Assembly (NCBI GenBank): GCA_018902385.1
Contig: JABSSW010000027.1
Coordinates: 434,001-498,000 of the forward strand
Reading direction: 5' to 3'
Length of the DNA stretch: 64,000 nucleotides
DNA from: Physcia stellaris
Lineage: Eukaryota > Ascomycota > Lecanoromycetes > Caliciales > Physciaceae
The notes beneath the pieces are model-generated. The model did no database searches and was not told where the DNA came from. It saw only the letters and a program-made list of their open reading frames with translations. Below, in pieces: positions 54,015 through 64,000 of the stretch (positions are counted from its first letter, which is position 1; every line of letters begins with the position of its first letter). A program made the translations under genes and the position numbers.

Positions 54015-54632
54015 ATGACAACCATCTCAACTCTCGACGCAAGCCACCACCCTCCCACAAGATCAAACACGACATGCTGACCACAAACGACAGACCACCC
54101 TCGCGGACCGCCTTCCTGTCCAAGCGCATACCCTATTCGAAGCCAAAGCGGCCAAGAAAATGAGCTTCGAAGACATCGCGAAGCAGCTCGGCCGCAACGA
54201 GGTAGCCGTCGCCGCCATCTTCTACGGCCAAGCCCAGACCACGCCCGAAGACGTCGAGAAGCTGTCCTCGATCCTGGGTATCGAGCACAGTACACTTGAG
54301 AAACAGTTAGCGGGATTCCCGTTTCGCGGCCAGGTGATGGATATGCCTCCCAAGGAGCCGTTGATCTATCGCCTGTATGAGATCGTGCAGAATTATGGGT
54401 ATGCGTATAAGGCGGTCCTGAATGAGAAGTTTGGGGATGGCATTATGAGTGCCATTGCTTTTTCGACGAAGGTGGAGAAGGAGACGGATAAGGATGGGAA
54501 TAATTGGGCTGTTATTACCTTGAGGGGGAAATGGTGAGTTCTTGTCCTTTGCGGAGCGGAATTTGGTCTTGCGTCTTTGAAGAGTTCGACTGTTTCTGAC
54601 TGGGAGACAGGTTGCCGTTTTCACGCTTTTAG
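54015..54632 (+). CDS. CYN1: Cyanate hydratase (cyanase)
   Basis: Converts cyanate and bicarbonate to CO2 and carbamate, hence ammonia. Three exons: 54015-54038, 54094-54533, 54611-54632. The first intron (54039-54093, 55 nt) is GC-AG: GCAAGC donor, TGCTGAC branch, ACAG acceptor. It joins MTTISTLD to [20 protein letters not shown], the normal fungal N-terminus; without it the N-terminus is out of frame. Then [16 protein letters not shown] (helical dimer domain) and [20 protein letters not shown] with catalytic Arg and Glu, [11 protein letters not shown] with catalytic Ser, and [18 protein letters not shown]. 161 residues, full length. Confidence 0.95.
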
Positions 54633-55115
54633 CACGATGATCTATGAAATGCACACTTTTGTATAGCGGACCCTAATACTGCGAGTTGTCGACAATTTTG
54701 TTTTGGTAAAGTGACGTGTTGCTCCCGGTTGTGACCTTGAATATCTGTGTAGCGAGTGTGCCTTTTCCTACTCAACAAGCAATCAATTTCCCTTCAACGG
54801 TTCATCTACTTAGGAAAGCCACGCTAACACAAGTCAAAACTGTTGTTGATGATAGCACGTTCCCTCGCACCTTCCAAAATAAGGGTCAACACCAGCAACA
54901 CCATCTTCGCCCCCTCGTTACCTTAATCTCCTTTGCTCAAAGAACACCCAATCATGTTATCCATTGCTAGCCTCTACTATGCTTTCTAAACTGTGACATA
55001 TAGCAGATCCCCGAAATTCACCGCCTCATACGAAACACCCCCACTCACCTCCAGAAACCAGCTCTCCCAAAGCCCTTCCCTCAAATCTAAAAGCCAGCTC
55101 TCCACCAACCAAACC
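54633..55115. other. intergenic
   Basis: 483 bp between two same-strand genes; no feature besides the presumed cyanase 3' flank and the next promoter. Confidence 0.4.
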
Positions 55116-55756
55116 ATGGGCCAACCCCACTCCAAAGTCAAACGCTCCTCCACCGCCTCCACCGAGCCCCTAGCCAGCCCCTCCCACCCGTCCCCCGCCC
55201 CCTCAACCGCCAACTGCATCACCGCGCCCGACCCCCACGGCACCTGCACCACCTCTCGGAACTCATCGACCTGAACGAGCTCTTCCCGCCCACCTCCATG
55301 CCGCTCCCTCATTCCGACCCACCGGTGCCCAAGCGAGCCCGCACACTGATCCAATCCCCCTCGGGCCAGGAGCTGGACGCGTACCAGTATTTGAGTCGCA
55401 AGGATAGACCGCTTACGCTGCAGGAGAGGCAGGCGAGGATCACGGCGCGCTTGGAGCAGGAGTCTAGGGCCGAGGGGGAGAGGAGGAGGGATGTGCTGAG
55501 GGGGATGAGGGAGAGGGAGGTGGAAGGGGGGAAGGGGGGGAGGGGGAAGAGGAAGAGGAGGGGTGCTGTTCGGGGTGGTTTTGAGGGGTGTAGCGAGTGG
55601 ATGAGGGATTGGTTTTTGGGGATGGAAATGGGTGGTTTGGGGACTGAGGGGAGTGCCTTGGAGGGAAGGGGCAATGGGGCAGATTCTTACAGAATATGGG
55701 GGTTTGATCTTGCTTTTGCGGAAAGTGATGGAGATGAGCTGATGCGGCCCCTTTAG
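55116..55756 (+). CDS. Predicted N-myristoylated small protein, frame-disrupted
   Basis: Unknown function. The start MGQPHSKVKRSS has Gly2 and Ser6, the N-myristoylation consensus, and a basic patch that would help membrane binding. That frame ends at about 55274; the rest, LHHLSELIDLNELFPPTSMP through DRPLTLQERQARITARLEQE to the stop at 55756, is open in another frame that begins without its own early ATG. The two frames meet at a C5 run (about 55234-55238) and would join if one base were missing there; I find no GT-AG intron. The C-terminal half is strongly charged (GKGGRGKRKRRG) and ends GDELMRPL. Real frameshift or assembly error cannot be told apart here. Confidence 0.5.
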
Positions 55757-56336
55757 AAGTTTTGTCTTTTGGCCGGAGGCTTGAGGCTCCCTTGTGGTGT
55801 TCTTCTGACGGTGGAGTTAAGTTCCCCAGGGAATACCCTTTCCTTTCCACACCGAAGAATCGAAGCACGATAACGAAGAAAACCAAGAGAGGGATGTCGT
55901 GGTTTTGCTCCCTGTCATGATCTCGTTGAACCAAAAGCACTGGCCATGGGCTGACTCGGGTGGTTCTAGCCGGACGTATTAATTCAACGCGTCAGCCGAG
56001 GGGCGTGACTCCCTCAACAATATTGAATTTGGAAGTGGCCATTGGTTAGTCTCACGAACAAGACTTGATTAGACTTCTCAAACACGGAAGGAACGGACCA
56101 CTGACCATAAGTCTTGAGCCCACTTTGCAGCTGGGTTCTGATATTAACTTCGTTACTCCGTAGAAGTTTTCGAAGCAGTCATATAACATATGCTCTTACA
56201 CATACCATTTGCTTTCTCAGCATTGTGACTAGGGACACTCTTTTCAGATACATCTTAGCCCATTGGACTCGCTGGGAACCGTTGCAGTGGCGATTTAACG
56301 ACGTAGATATCAGGTGGAAGCCTGAACAGGAACACC
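55757..56336. other. intergenic
   Basis: 580 bp, no supported feature; presumably the promoter of the coiled-coil gene. Confidence 0.4.
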
Positions 56337-57749
56337 ATGTCCCAGACGGAGGACTCCCTAGAAGCGATGTGTGAGCAGGTGAAGTCGCTCATCAACCAAC
56401 GTGACGCCGCGAGGGAAGACCTCGAACGTTACAAGCGTGACGCCGAGCTCATGTCGCGGACAATAGAGGTATCCGAGAGGGAACTGGGTCTAAAGACCCG
56501 CGAAGCGAATTACCTAAGCGGAACCTTGGAGAAATGGAGGAAAGACCAGATGTCCCAAGCATACGACCACGGGCAAGAAGTCGAACGATGGAAGGACCAG
56601 GCCGAGAGGGAATCCACTCGAGCGTCTAGGGCTGAACACAAGTCGGCGGCACAGGCTTACTCCCTAGAGGAGGCGAACAAGACGATCCAATACCGAGACG
56701 CTACCATCATGAAGTTAAATCGAAAATACGGAGTGGAGAGCTCCAGCCATTTCGACGGAAAGCATGTCGTTTGGGACGAGGAGTCGTCGCTCAAACATAT
56801 GATCACTATTCTAAATACCAGGCTCGAACAGTACAAGGAAGAAGCTGAGCTCAGGAACGCGGAGCTTGAACGACTGCGCAAGGAAACATCAGATCTGAAG
56901 TGCAATCTTGAGACGAGCGAGACTACGGGACGGCGGCAAGAAGGTCTCCTCACGCAGTTCCACAACCGGGATGTAGAGAAAGAGCTTCGTGATAGCAAGG
57001 CTCGTGAGGCTCAGAATGAGGAGAAGCTTCGGAAGATCAACGCGCAGAATTTGCGGCTGAGGGTGGATCTTGACGTATACAAACAGCTACACCTGCAAGT
57101 GAGAGAGGAGAATGCGGTTCTCAGGCAGCAAGCTACAGACGCCTTAGAGTCGCAACTGGCGAAATTTCGAACTGAAAATGACGGACTTCAAGAGGTTGTG
57201 GACAAAGTCAGGGATAATGATCTCGAGCAGCTCACCGACAAGTGCTCTGCAGCCGAGTCAAGAGCGAAAGCCACAGAGGAGGAAAACAAGAGAGCGTGGA
57301 AGGCGATCATCGACCTTGCTCACAAGGTCCTTAACGGCGAGCGAGGATGTAGGGAAGCATGTAGAGATCTGATTCAAGAGCGTGAAAAGACGAGGCTGAA
57401 TGAGCGGCTTGGGACGAGCTGCCATACAGAGCCTGTCACAAGGTCGACGCAGAATGGAGGTTTTTCACAGGAAGGACACGGTCTCCCCATGGAGAACAAC
57501 CATGCGTTTGACCCTTCGTGGAATAGCGCAGCTGGGCGCCTGCCTGAGAATAATCACAGGGAGTGGTTTGGAGGTGATAATGGCAAGGGATCGGTCGAAG
57601 GCGATAAAGGCAAGACACCGGATGGGGATCTCTGGGTTGGACAAAAACGATCGGGGCCATCCAAGAAGAGAACGGCTAGTACCACGCCTCAGGAGTCTCC
57701 CGAGCAACCTTCCTCTGCTCTCTGGACTCATGATGCATTCTTCCAATGA
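56337..57749 (+). CDS. Coiled-coil protein of unknown function
   Basis: A 470-residue single-exon protein. Residues about 5-355 are almost continuous heptad-type coiled coil (QVKSLINQRDAAREDLERYK, EVERWKDQAERESTRASRAE, NTRLEQYKEEAELRNAELER, RLRVDLDVYKQLHLQVREEN), with one break around residues 135-155 (GVESSSHFDGKHVVWDEESS). The last 110 residues are low-complexity and polar, ending SALWTHDAFFQ. No motor, kinase or membrane segment. A structural or scaffold role is likely from shape alone. A 93-codon overlap with opposite-strand frames is composition shadow. Confidence 0.75.
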   Translation: MSQTEDSLEAMCEQVKSLINQRDAAREDLERYKRDAELMSRTIEVSERELGLKTREANYLSGTLEKWRKDQMSQAYDHGQEVERWKDQAERESTRASRAEHKSAAQAYSLEEANKTIQYRDATIMKLNRKYGVESSSHFDGKHVVWDEESSLKHMITILNTRLEQYKEEAELRNAELERLRKETSDLKCNLETSETTGRRQEGLLTQFHNRDVEKELRDSKAREAQNEEKLRKINAQNLRLRVDLDVYKQLHLQVREENAVLRQQATDALESQLAKFRTENDGLQEVVDKVRDNDLEQLTDKCSAAESRAKATEEENKRAWKAIIDLAHKVLNGERGCREACRDLIQEREKTRLNERLGTSCHTEPVTRSTQNGGFSQEGHGLPMENNHAFDPSWNSAAGRLPENNHREWFGGDNGKGSVEGDKGKTPDGDLWVGQKRSGPSKKRTASTTPQESPEQPSSALWTHDAFFQ

Positions 57750-58430
57750 GTGGGCGAGGTGGGTGAAAGTGGGGAATTGGAGGAAACTACTTTGTTTGAC
57801 GGGATGAAACAGGATTCTTTGGGTAAGTCTATTGTGGGCTCGAGAGTCTTTTAGAATGCCATCATCTGACAACTCACAGCTTGAATTGCACATTAGATGT
57901 ACGGTACCCTCTCTACACAGTTTGATTATGTCCTTGGGCTGGAATTCCGTGACCGGCCCATCAGTTGCGAGATGAATCGAGAGGTATCTCGACGACGATG
58001 CAGACGTATACATGGATAGCCGCTTGGACTAAGGTTAATAATAGTGATAATAGAAAAGTATCTGTCAATGTCCTGTGTTTGCTTGAGATAAGGTAGCATG
58101 TGTGACGAGATATGTGATCGATACAGGAATACTGTTGGTCGTGTATTACACCCCAAAGCTGCTGATTAGTCCATCTAGCGAGCCAATCAGAGAAGATGCA
58201 AAGGTCATGCATTACATCATCGAATGACTAAAGCTTCACCCCCGAGACCCCGCATCTTATGCAGCCTCGGAAGGGAGGTCGGAGAAGGTCGAGGTCGATC
58301 GGACAGAAATCAATCGAATACTTCCATTCCTTCCTCTTGTACTCTACATCCTATATTTACCTCGAACGAACCTCATCCTCATCGTCTTGCCATTCCACAC
58401 CCATTTGTTCATCGATAACAAGTACACATC
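57750..58430. promoter_or_regulatory. Upstream region of catalase
   Basis: 681 bp before the catalase ATG; the final 100 bp are C/T-rich. It should contain the catalase promoter; no YRE/Yap1-type site (TTAGTAA/TTACTAA) was picked out by eye. Confidence 0.4.
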
Positions 58431-60203
58431 ATGTCTACTCAGACCAGCGAATCAGGTAACCCTGCCGGCGCGGGCGTCTTCAGAAGTTACGAAGACGATC
58501 GAAACGCCCCCTCCCAAGAGGTTCTTTACACTACCAGCAATGGCGTTCCGATGCCCCATCCATACGAGACCCAACGTGTAGGGACCAACGGGCCACTTCT
58601 CCTCCAAGATTTCCATCTGATCGACCTTCTCTCCCATTTCGACCGTGAAAGGATCCCGGAGAGAGTCGTCCACGCCAAGGGCAGCGGTGCCCACGGTACC
58701 TTCAGATGCACAAAGCCCCTCGACGATCTTTGCATTGCCGACATCTTTAGTAAGGAGGGCAAGGAATGCCCCATCACAGTCCGCTTTTCTACCGTCGGTG
58801 GCGAATCCGGCTCTCACGACTGTGCTCGAGACCCTCGAGGTTTCTCAGTCAAGTTCCGGACTGAAGAAGGCAACTGGGATATGGTAGCGAACAATACGCC
58901 TGTCTTCTTCCTACGGGATCCTGCCAAGTTCCCTCACTTCATCCATACCCAAAAGCGCGACCCTGCAACCCATTTGGGCAGCGCCGATGACTCGACCATG
59001 TTTTGGGACTACCTGTCTCAAAATCCAGAGGCCATCCACCAAGTAATGATCCTAATGGGTGATCGAGGTATCCCGGATGGCTATCGGTTCATGCACGGTT
59101 ATAGCGGACACACCATGAAGCTGGTCAACAAGAACGGAGACTGGGTTTATGCTCAATTCCACATGAAGTCAAACCAGGGTACCAAGTTCATCACGCAACA
59201 AGACTCTGCGACCAAGTCACCAGATCACGCACAGAAAGATCTTTACCAGGCCATTGAGCGTAAGGAGTACCCCTCTTGGAAATGCTGTTTCCAAACAATG
59301 ACCGCCAAGGAGGCCGAAGAGCTTTGGGAGAAGCAGAAGATCAATGTCTTCGACTTGACTCACATCTGGCCTCAAAAGCAATTTCCACTCCGCGAAGTCG
59401 GTGTCTTTGAGCTCAATGAGAACGCGAAGAACTACTTTGCCGAGATCGAGCAGGTCACCTTCAACCCTGCTCACATGGTGCCCGGTCTTGAGCCATCCGC
59501 CGATCCAGTCCTACAGTCTCGTCTATTTTCCTACCCAGACACCCACCGTCACCGTGTCGGCGTCAACTACCAGCAACTTCCTGTGAACTCCACCAGGACC
59601 AAGTACCGAGTTGCCAACTTCCAGCGTGACGGCAACATGGCATTCTACAATCAAGGCTCTCGGCCCAACTACCTCTCCTCCATCGAGCCGATCAGCTTCC
59701 GCAACCGCAGCGTCGATCTCGACAAGGTCCACGGCGAGTTCACCTCCAACGCCGTAACCTTCCTCTCGGAGATCCGCCCGGAAGACTTCAACGCCCCACG
59801 CACCCTATGGGAGAAAGTCTTCGACGAAGACGCCAAGCAGCGCTTCATCTCCAACGTCTCGGGCCACATGTCCACCTGCCGCCACGAAGAGATCCTCAAG
59901 CGCCAAATCGCCATCTTCCGCGAAGTGAGCGACGACCTGGCCACCCGCCTCGAGAAAGCCACCGGCATCAAAGGCTACGACGGCATCGCCAACATGCGCT
60001 TCAACGGCACCCACAACGGCATGGCCAGCAGCGAGAAATTCAAAGTCGCCAACGGCATGAGCGCCAAGGTCGGCCTGTCCGCGCAGCCGAACAATGGCGC
60101 CCCGAGTAAGGGGTTTCATCCGCAGGAGAGCATTGAGAATCCCGGCACGAATGGCACTAGGGTAAATGGTGCTGCTACTTCGAATGGGGTCAATGGGCAC
60201 TGA
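58431..60203 (+). CDS. Small-subunit heme catalase
   Basis: Dismutates hydrogen peroxide to water and oxygen. A 590-residue single exon with all active-site parts: His in RVVHAKGSGAHGTF, the TVGGESGSHDCARDPRGFSV stretch, Asn in MVANNTPVFFLRD, HFIHTQKRDP, NADPH-side region FHMKSNQGTKFI, and the proximal heme Tyr in RLFSYPDTHRHRVG. Length and lack of a signal peptide fit the small-subunit, cytosolic or peroxisomal clade. The C-terminus extends about 60 residues past the core, with GMSAKVGLSAQPNNGAPSKG, and ends NGVNGH; there is no SKL-type peroxisomal signal. Codon use is strongly C-ending, as for a highly expressed gene. Confidence 0.96.
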   Translation: MSTQTSESGNPAGAGVFRSYEDDRNAPSQEVLYTTSNGVPMPHPYETQRVGTNGPLLLQDFHLIDLLSHFDRERIPERVVHAKGSGAHGTFRCTKPLDDLCIADIFSKEGKECPITVRFSTVGGESGSHDCARDPRGFSVKFRTEEGNWDMVANNTPVFFLRDPAKFPHFIHTQKRDPATHLGSADDSTMFWDYLSQNPEAIHQVMILMGDRGIPDGYRFMHGYSGHTMKLVNKNGDWVYAQFHMKSNQGTKFITQQDSATKSPDHAQKDLYQAIERKEYPSWKCCFQTMTAKEAEELWEKQKINVFDLTHIWPQKQFPLREVGVFELNENAKNYFAEIEQVTFNPAHMVPGLEPSADPVLQSRLFSYPDTHRHRVGVNYQQLPVNSTRTKYRVANFQRDGNMAFYNQGSRPNYLSSIEPISFRNRSVDLDKVHGEFTSNAVTFLSEIRPEDFNAPRTLWEKVFDEDAKQRFISNVSGHMSTCRHEEILKRQIAIFREVSDDLATRLEKATGIKGYDGIANMRFNGTHNGMASSEKFKVANGMSAKVGLSAQPNNGAPSKGFHPQESIENPGTNGTRVNGAATSNGVNGH

Positions 60204-60858
60204 TTCGTGTGCTCGGGCTTTAGGTAAGAGTTAGGACGGCGAAGGTTGTGGGGGGTGGGAGGGAGGTGTTTTTCAGTAAGTTGTGATGGTGGGGCTGGGT
60301 GATGATGGGGAAGGGGATAAGATTGAATGATTTGAGATTTGCATGGATTCAACAGGAAGGAAAACAGATGGGGATCTTGTTTTGTGTACATACGTTAGCC
60401 GCTACCTATTCATTCATTCGTTTCTATTGTATGTATAAGCGACGATCTCTACTCATGAAGCATCATGTCCCTCTTTCTGATTCTCACTATTCTATAATCC
60501 TCATCCATGTTCCATCAACTTATATGATTTTCTTCCTCCATTTCCTTTCCAGGGACTCTACGGTTATGATAGAAGACGAGCAGAGCAGAGATGTACATTT
60601 TCACAAAAAAGGGAGGGGGTTACTATCAAAAGCATGTCCTCGTCCAACTTAAAGGCTCGTCACAGTCCTACAGTTTTCGCCTAAGATTCCAAAAGTAGAG
60701 GGACCATGGGAGAGGGATTTTCAGAGGAACTTTGAGCAAAGAACTGGAAATGGTTTCGACAAAACCCATATGTACATCCGTCGTATACATACATACCACC
60801 TCAACCCCAACGCTCTCAATCCCCTACCCCAACCCCCCTCAAATCCCGCCTCTCTCCC
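60204..60858. other. convergent 3' region
   Basis: 655 bp between the catalase stop and the tautomerase stop; no feature besides C-rich simple sequence near 60820-60858. Confidence 0.4.
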
Positions 60859-61456
60859 CTACCCCAACCGCCCCATCTCCCCCACCAGCTCCTTGAACCC
60901 CTCATCCCCCCTCAGCCCTCCCCCTCAACACCCCCATATTCTCCCTCACCCACCGCTCATCCTCCCCAGCAGGCGGGATCGCCAACCCCGCCTCTCGCCC
61001 CGCGACGATATCCCCGAAGATGAAGACCGTGTTTAATTCCAGGGTCGCTTCATTTTCAGAACTAGAATTAGAGGCAGGGGTAGGGATAAGGACGATACGG
61101 TCCCAAGCCTCGTGGATGGATTCGCAGAGCTCGTTGTAGGCTTCCTGGCTGCGCGAGGGGCCGTGGCGGACGTGGGCGAGGATGCTGTTTTTCGTTGTCT
61201 GGGTGGAGCGGGGGATTGTGTTAGTTGAGAAATAAAAGGCGCGGGGGTCTTTTTAACTAAGGTGGGTGAAGATACGAGTACATACCCTCTTGCCGGCGAC
61301 GTATGTGGGCTGCGAACTGGTGTCTGTGAACGTCACGTTGACGAATAGGGAGGGGGCGGTGAATTTCTGGGTGTGCAGTTCCGTTATCGCGGCTGCGAGC
61401 TCGTCCTGCTGAGCAGTTGAGAGGGGGCAGCTGTGTTGGACTTTGTAGAGAGGCAT
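60859..61456 (-). CDS. Tautomerase-superfamily protein (oxalocrotonate tautomerase/cis-CaaD-like)
   Basis: Small enzyme of the fungal putative oxalocrotonate tautomerase family. It starts MPLYKVQHSCPLSTAQQDEL, so Pro becomes the N-terminal catalytic base after Met removal. Exon 1 continues LAAAITELHTQKFTAPSLFV NVTFTD and stops at an intron (about 61199-61285). Exon 2 gives ILAHVRHGPSRSQEAYNELC, LNTVFIFGDIVAGREAGLAI PPAGEDERWVREN and ends LVGEMGRLG with a TAG at 60859-60861. The Arg in VRHGPSRS and the Pro1 fit a tautomerase or dehalogenase active site. About 165 residues; substrate unknown. Confidence 0.8.
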
Positions 61457-61867
61457 TCTGGGAGTCGATATCTCGGTATGGCGTGGGAGTCGAGGTAAGG
61501 CTATTGTCTTTTCTACCGAGTTCTGGTGGTCGGAAAGCTCACTGACGATGCACAAGCTCAACGGATATGGCTGCTGACTTCAGGTACTTTTAAACAAGTC
61601 GAGAGACAGGACCCTCGGATGCGGGTGCGGGGTGACGTAGAGCTCTTAGCAAATCGAATTCAGGAGTAATCATTCGGGTGCGAGCTTGAGAGTTGAAGCA
61701 AGAAGCCGACTAACTGTCTTCAACTGGTCTTGTTCTGGCTATTGTAGGGATCTGTTGTCCCTGATTCGGCGACATAATTGGTCAGATGTTCGCAAGATGG
61801 AAGCAACCCTTATGACATACTGTGCCATCATCATGATAATGTATCATAGAGCAGCCAAGAATCTTAG
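61457..61867. other. intergenic
   Basis: 411 bp upstream of the tautomerase gene and downstream of Pfa3; no feature recognised. Confidence 0.4.
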
Positions 61868-63502
61868 TCAATCCCTCTTTTGCCACGCGCCTTGCGCACT
61901 CGGAGATCGTTCATGCTTCATACCATGCGCATTGGGCCCTAGGACACCATTCGCGTACGGCGGTGACAAGCTTCGTTCATTACTACTCGAGTCGTAAGCA
62001 TCCTCATCTTCAGTGCCTTCACTGAAACTGCCTCGCCGCCTATACGTCTTCATGGACATATTACTATCGACGGAAGTTGCAGACCGAGGGTCACGTCCTG
62101 TCCATCCAGAGCGAGGGTTCATGGGCATGCCGTTCGAAGCTCGCAGGTTCTGCTCATACTCATCTCTTCGCGGCAACCGATCTTGGTTATGGAAGCCATC
62201 AGATTGTCTCCACTGACTCTGATTTCGCCATTGTGCTTCACGATGCCGACGTATCTCTTCCCTAGCTTCCAGCCATTTCGGGCTTGGCTCCCAGTTCCAT
62301 CCATCGCCGGAAGTATTGCATATTGGTAAACCCCACAGGAGTGGTTTGTCCCCAAACAGATGTTGTAGATTTCTCTTCCAGCCTAGGTTGAATGCATTCG
62401 GGAGCTTCTCTGAGTCCTGCTCGTCAAGGTAGTCCTCATATCGATCTTGTTCTCTATCACGCTCCAGTTCGTCATAATTCCGACGGAGTGCATCTTGAGC
62501 TCGCGAACCCTGCTCGATATCCCGGTTCGGGTATACTCTTTCTTCGCCCTCCTCTTCCCGCGTGACACCAGGGATAGCATTGGCATGGATCTCCGCCAAC
62601 TGCTGACCGTAGCTTTGTTCCGGGCCGCCACGATTGCCGTACCGTCTGCGCTCAAGTGACTTCTTCAACGGACTGAGATATCTTGTCTTCTCCAAAGACT
62701 CAATGGTTGTTCGTCCCCTCCATGCCAGACTTACGTGCCACGCTGTGAATCCTGTCAGAACCAGACCGATAATGCCCGAGATAACCGCCAACAAGACGTA
62801 GTTGATGGGCATTATGCTTTCCGGGTAGCCTTCCCTAACCTCTGTTAGAACCTCGCGCCATAGCCAGAGCGTAGTCAAAGCGAAGCATAGCAAGCAGAAA
62901 ACACTAGTATAGATGAGGAACAAGAGGAAAGCCTTGTAATTCCTCAAGCCCACGCATGTAGCCAACCATGGGCAATGGTGGTCCATCTTTAGCACGCATC
63001 TCTTGCAAGTTGAACAATGATGAGCCCGATCCGGCTTCACGGTCTGGCATTTCTTGCAGAATCGGCTTTTGCCGTCCGACTTGACTGTAAATGATGCAAT
63101 ATCTTGCTCTGAAGTAGGCTCGTGGGTAGGAAGGTGGGAGTAACCAGACGTGCCCGTGGTGTTCAAGGGAGATCCTGGATCAGTGAAGACTGCGGTGGTG
63201 TATGACCAATTCAGAAGTATGAAGAGAACAACCCCAACGATAGAAGCAAGATGCGCTACAGTTGTAGCTTGTCAGCAGTGCAAGTTTCTTGAATCGCTTT
63301 GCATACCTGTCCATGTCGCTTTCGGTAAGAAACCAATCTGCGTTTGGACCCATACCGCCCAAAATGTCAAGCCGTAGACGAAGGCTAATGGAAGATGGGT
63401 GACGATAGAACAACAGCCGCGCTCGCACTTTCTGGCCCAGCCTTTAGGGCGTCGTCTCCTTGAAGACGGTGAGGAGGGAGGCGATGGAGATATGCTCGCC
63501 AT
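61868..63502 (-). CDS. PFA3: DHHC palmitoyltransferase Pfa3
   Basis: Integral membrane enzyme that S-acylates proteins; yeast Pfa3 modifies vacuolar Vac8. Exon 1 (63502) reads MASISPSPPSSPSSRRRRPKG, a basic N-terminus, and the first helix (IVTHLPLAFVYGLTFWAVWV). After an intron a second helix (VVLFILLNWSYTTAVFTDPG SP) leads to the cysteine-rich domain: RFCKKCQTVKPDRAHHCSTC KRCVLKMDHHCPWLATCVG, with DHHC as the catalytic motif. Two further helices follow (FLLFLIYTSVFCLLCFALTT, LLAVISGIIGLVLTGFTAWH). The long cytosolic tail is charged, contains NAFNLGWKRNLQHLFGDKPL typical of fungal Pfa3, and ends QGAWQKRD at 61868. Intact. Confidence 0.93.
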
Positions 63503-64000
63503 GACTTGACTTATGGGCGTGATTGAGAGCTCGACGACATCTTTCGAGATGATCGTTTAGCTGATGAATTCCGGAAGGCGACAACGTTGCTGGGTATCTC
63601 GCTGACGCGGCCGAGTATGCGCACAGCAGTACAGGTCAAGAGAAGAAAGTGGCTGGCACACTGAACAAGAGAGCGTCGGCAGCAATGACCATGCAGTCGT
63701 ATAATGATAGATCTCTAAGCGTGAGGTGCAGTACGTAACCACTAAGATAACTATAATAGATCCCTGGACGAAGGCGATTTAGGCTCAGCCGCAACCGCGG
63801 TCTAACGCCAGGACCTACCTAGCTTGAGCCCAATACGTGAACAAGGAGAGTGAATATTGATTTCCGGGTACCGATCCTTCACCTACGATTACCTTAATAT
63901 AAGTCATGGAAAGAGCAAAACTGCGGTTAAACGCTTTGCAAGATGTATGTTATTAAGATGATTAGTTCGCTATACGCTTTTCTTCGTGTCAATCGTCGCT
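63503..64000. other. upstream region of Pfa3, window edge
   Basis: 498 bp with no supported gene; the Pfa3 promoter should lie here. Confidence 0.4.

Noticed and set aside
59805-60200. Minus-strand 131-codon frame in the catalase 3' half
   Set aside because: Antisense shadow caused by C-ending codons.
560-63502. A secondary-metabolite or detoxification gene cluster
   Set aside because: Dehydrogenase, dioxygenase, porter, cyanase and catalase are scattered, in mixed orientation, and no synthase or cluster regulator is present.

Overview
Organism. This is nuclear DNA of a filamentous ascomycete. Genes are split by short introns (about 45-70 nt, GT..AG with CTAAC/CTGAC branch points), intergenic gaps are 0.3-1.5 kb, both strands are used, and the gene content is fungal throughout (Pot1, importin alpha, class II aldolase, Ybp1-like protein, PTH11-like receptor, cyanase, small-subunit catalase, Pfa3). 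The overall look and an expanded LPxEIRNKI-type F-box-like family suggest Leotiomycetes (Helotiales). That placement is inference.

Layout. 0.5-5.1 kb: formaldehyde dehydrogenase-type oxidoreductase and importin alpha. 5.9-9.5 kb: first F-box-like family member, a small secreted cysteine-rich protein (candidate effector) and a 671-bp TA-flanked inverted-repeat element. 10-21 kb: housekeeping block of aprataxin/Hnt3, a second divergent F-box-like protein, fructose-bisphosphate aldolase, Irc22-like ER protein, a CCCH zinc-finger protein with a MITE inside one intron, and Pot1. 21-36 kb: accessory-like block, gene-poor, with an unidentified protein, three more F-box-like paralogues (two head to head), a sugar porter, a phytanoyl-CoA-dioxygenase-like enzyme and a PTH11-like membrane protein. 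36.7-39 kb: a frame-broken RING gene, a tRNA-Ser(CGA) with a 13-nt intron, and a C-rich small membrane-protein gene. 40-47 kb: C2H2 zinc-finger protein, GABA/amino-acid permease and a Ybp1-like protein. 48 kb: a tiny two-exon gene for an a-factor-type lipopeptide mating pheromone, which is the most interesting find. 49.8-63.5 kb: phospholipase D, cyanase (with a GC-AG intron), a predicted myristoylated protein, a coiled-coil protein, catalase, a tautomerase-like protein and palmitoyltransferase Pfa3.

How the genes relate. I see no biosynthetic gene cluster. Several genes handle stress or detoxification (formaldehyde dehydrogenase, Ybp1-like redox-sensor partner, catalase, cyanase) but they lie apart, in different orientations, and probably act independently. 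The mobile component is small: three copies of one TA-flanked MITE family plus one larger degenerate inverted-repeat element. Three genes (aprataxin, RING, MGQPHSK protein) carry reading-frame breaks next to homopolymer runs, which may be real decay or assembly errors.
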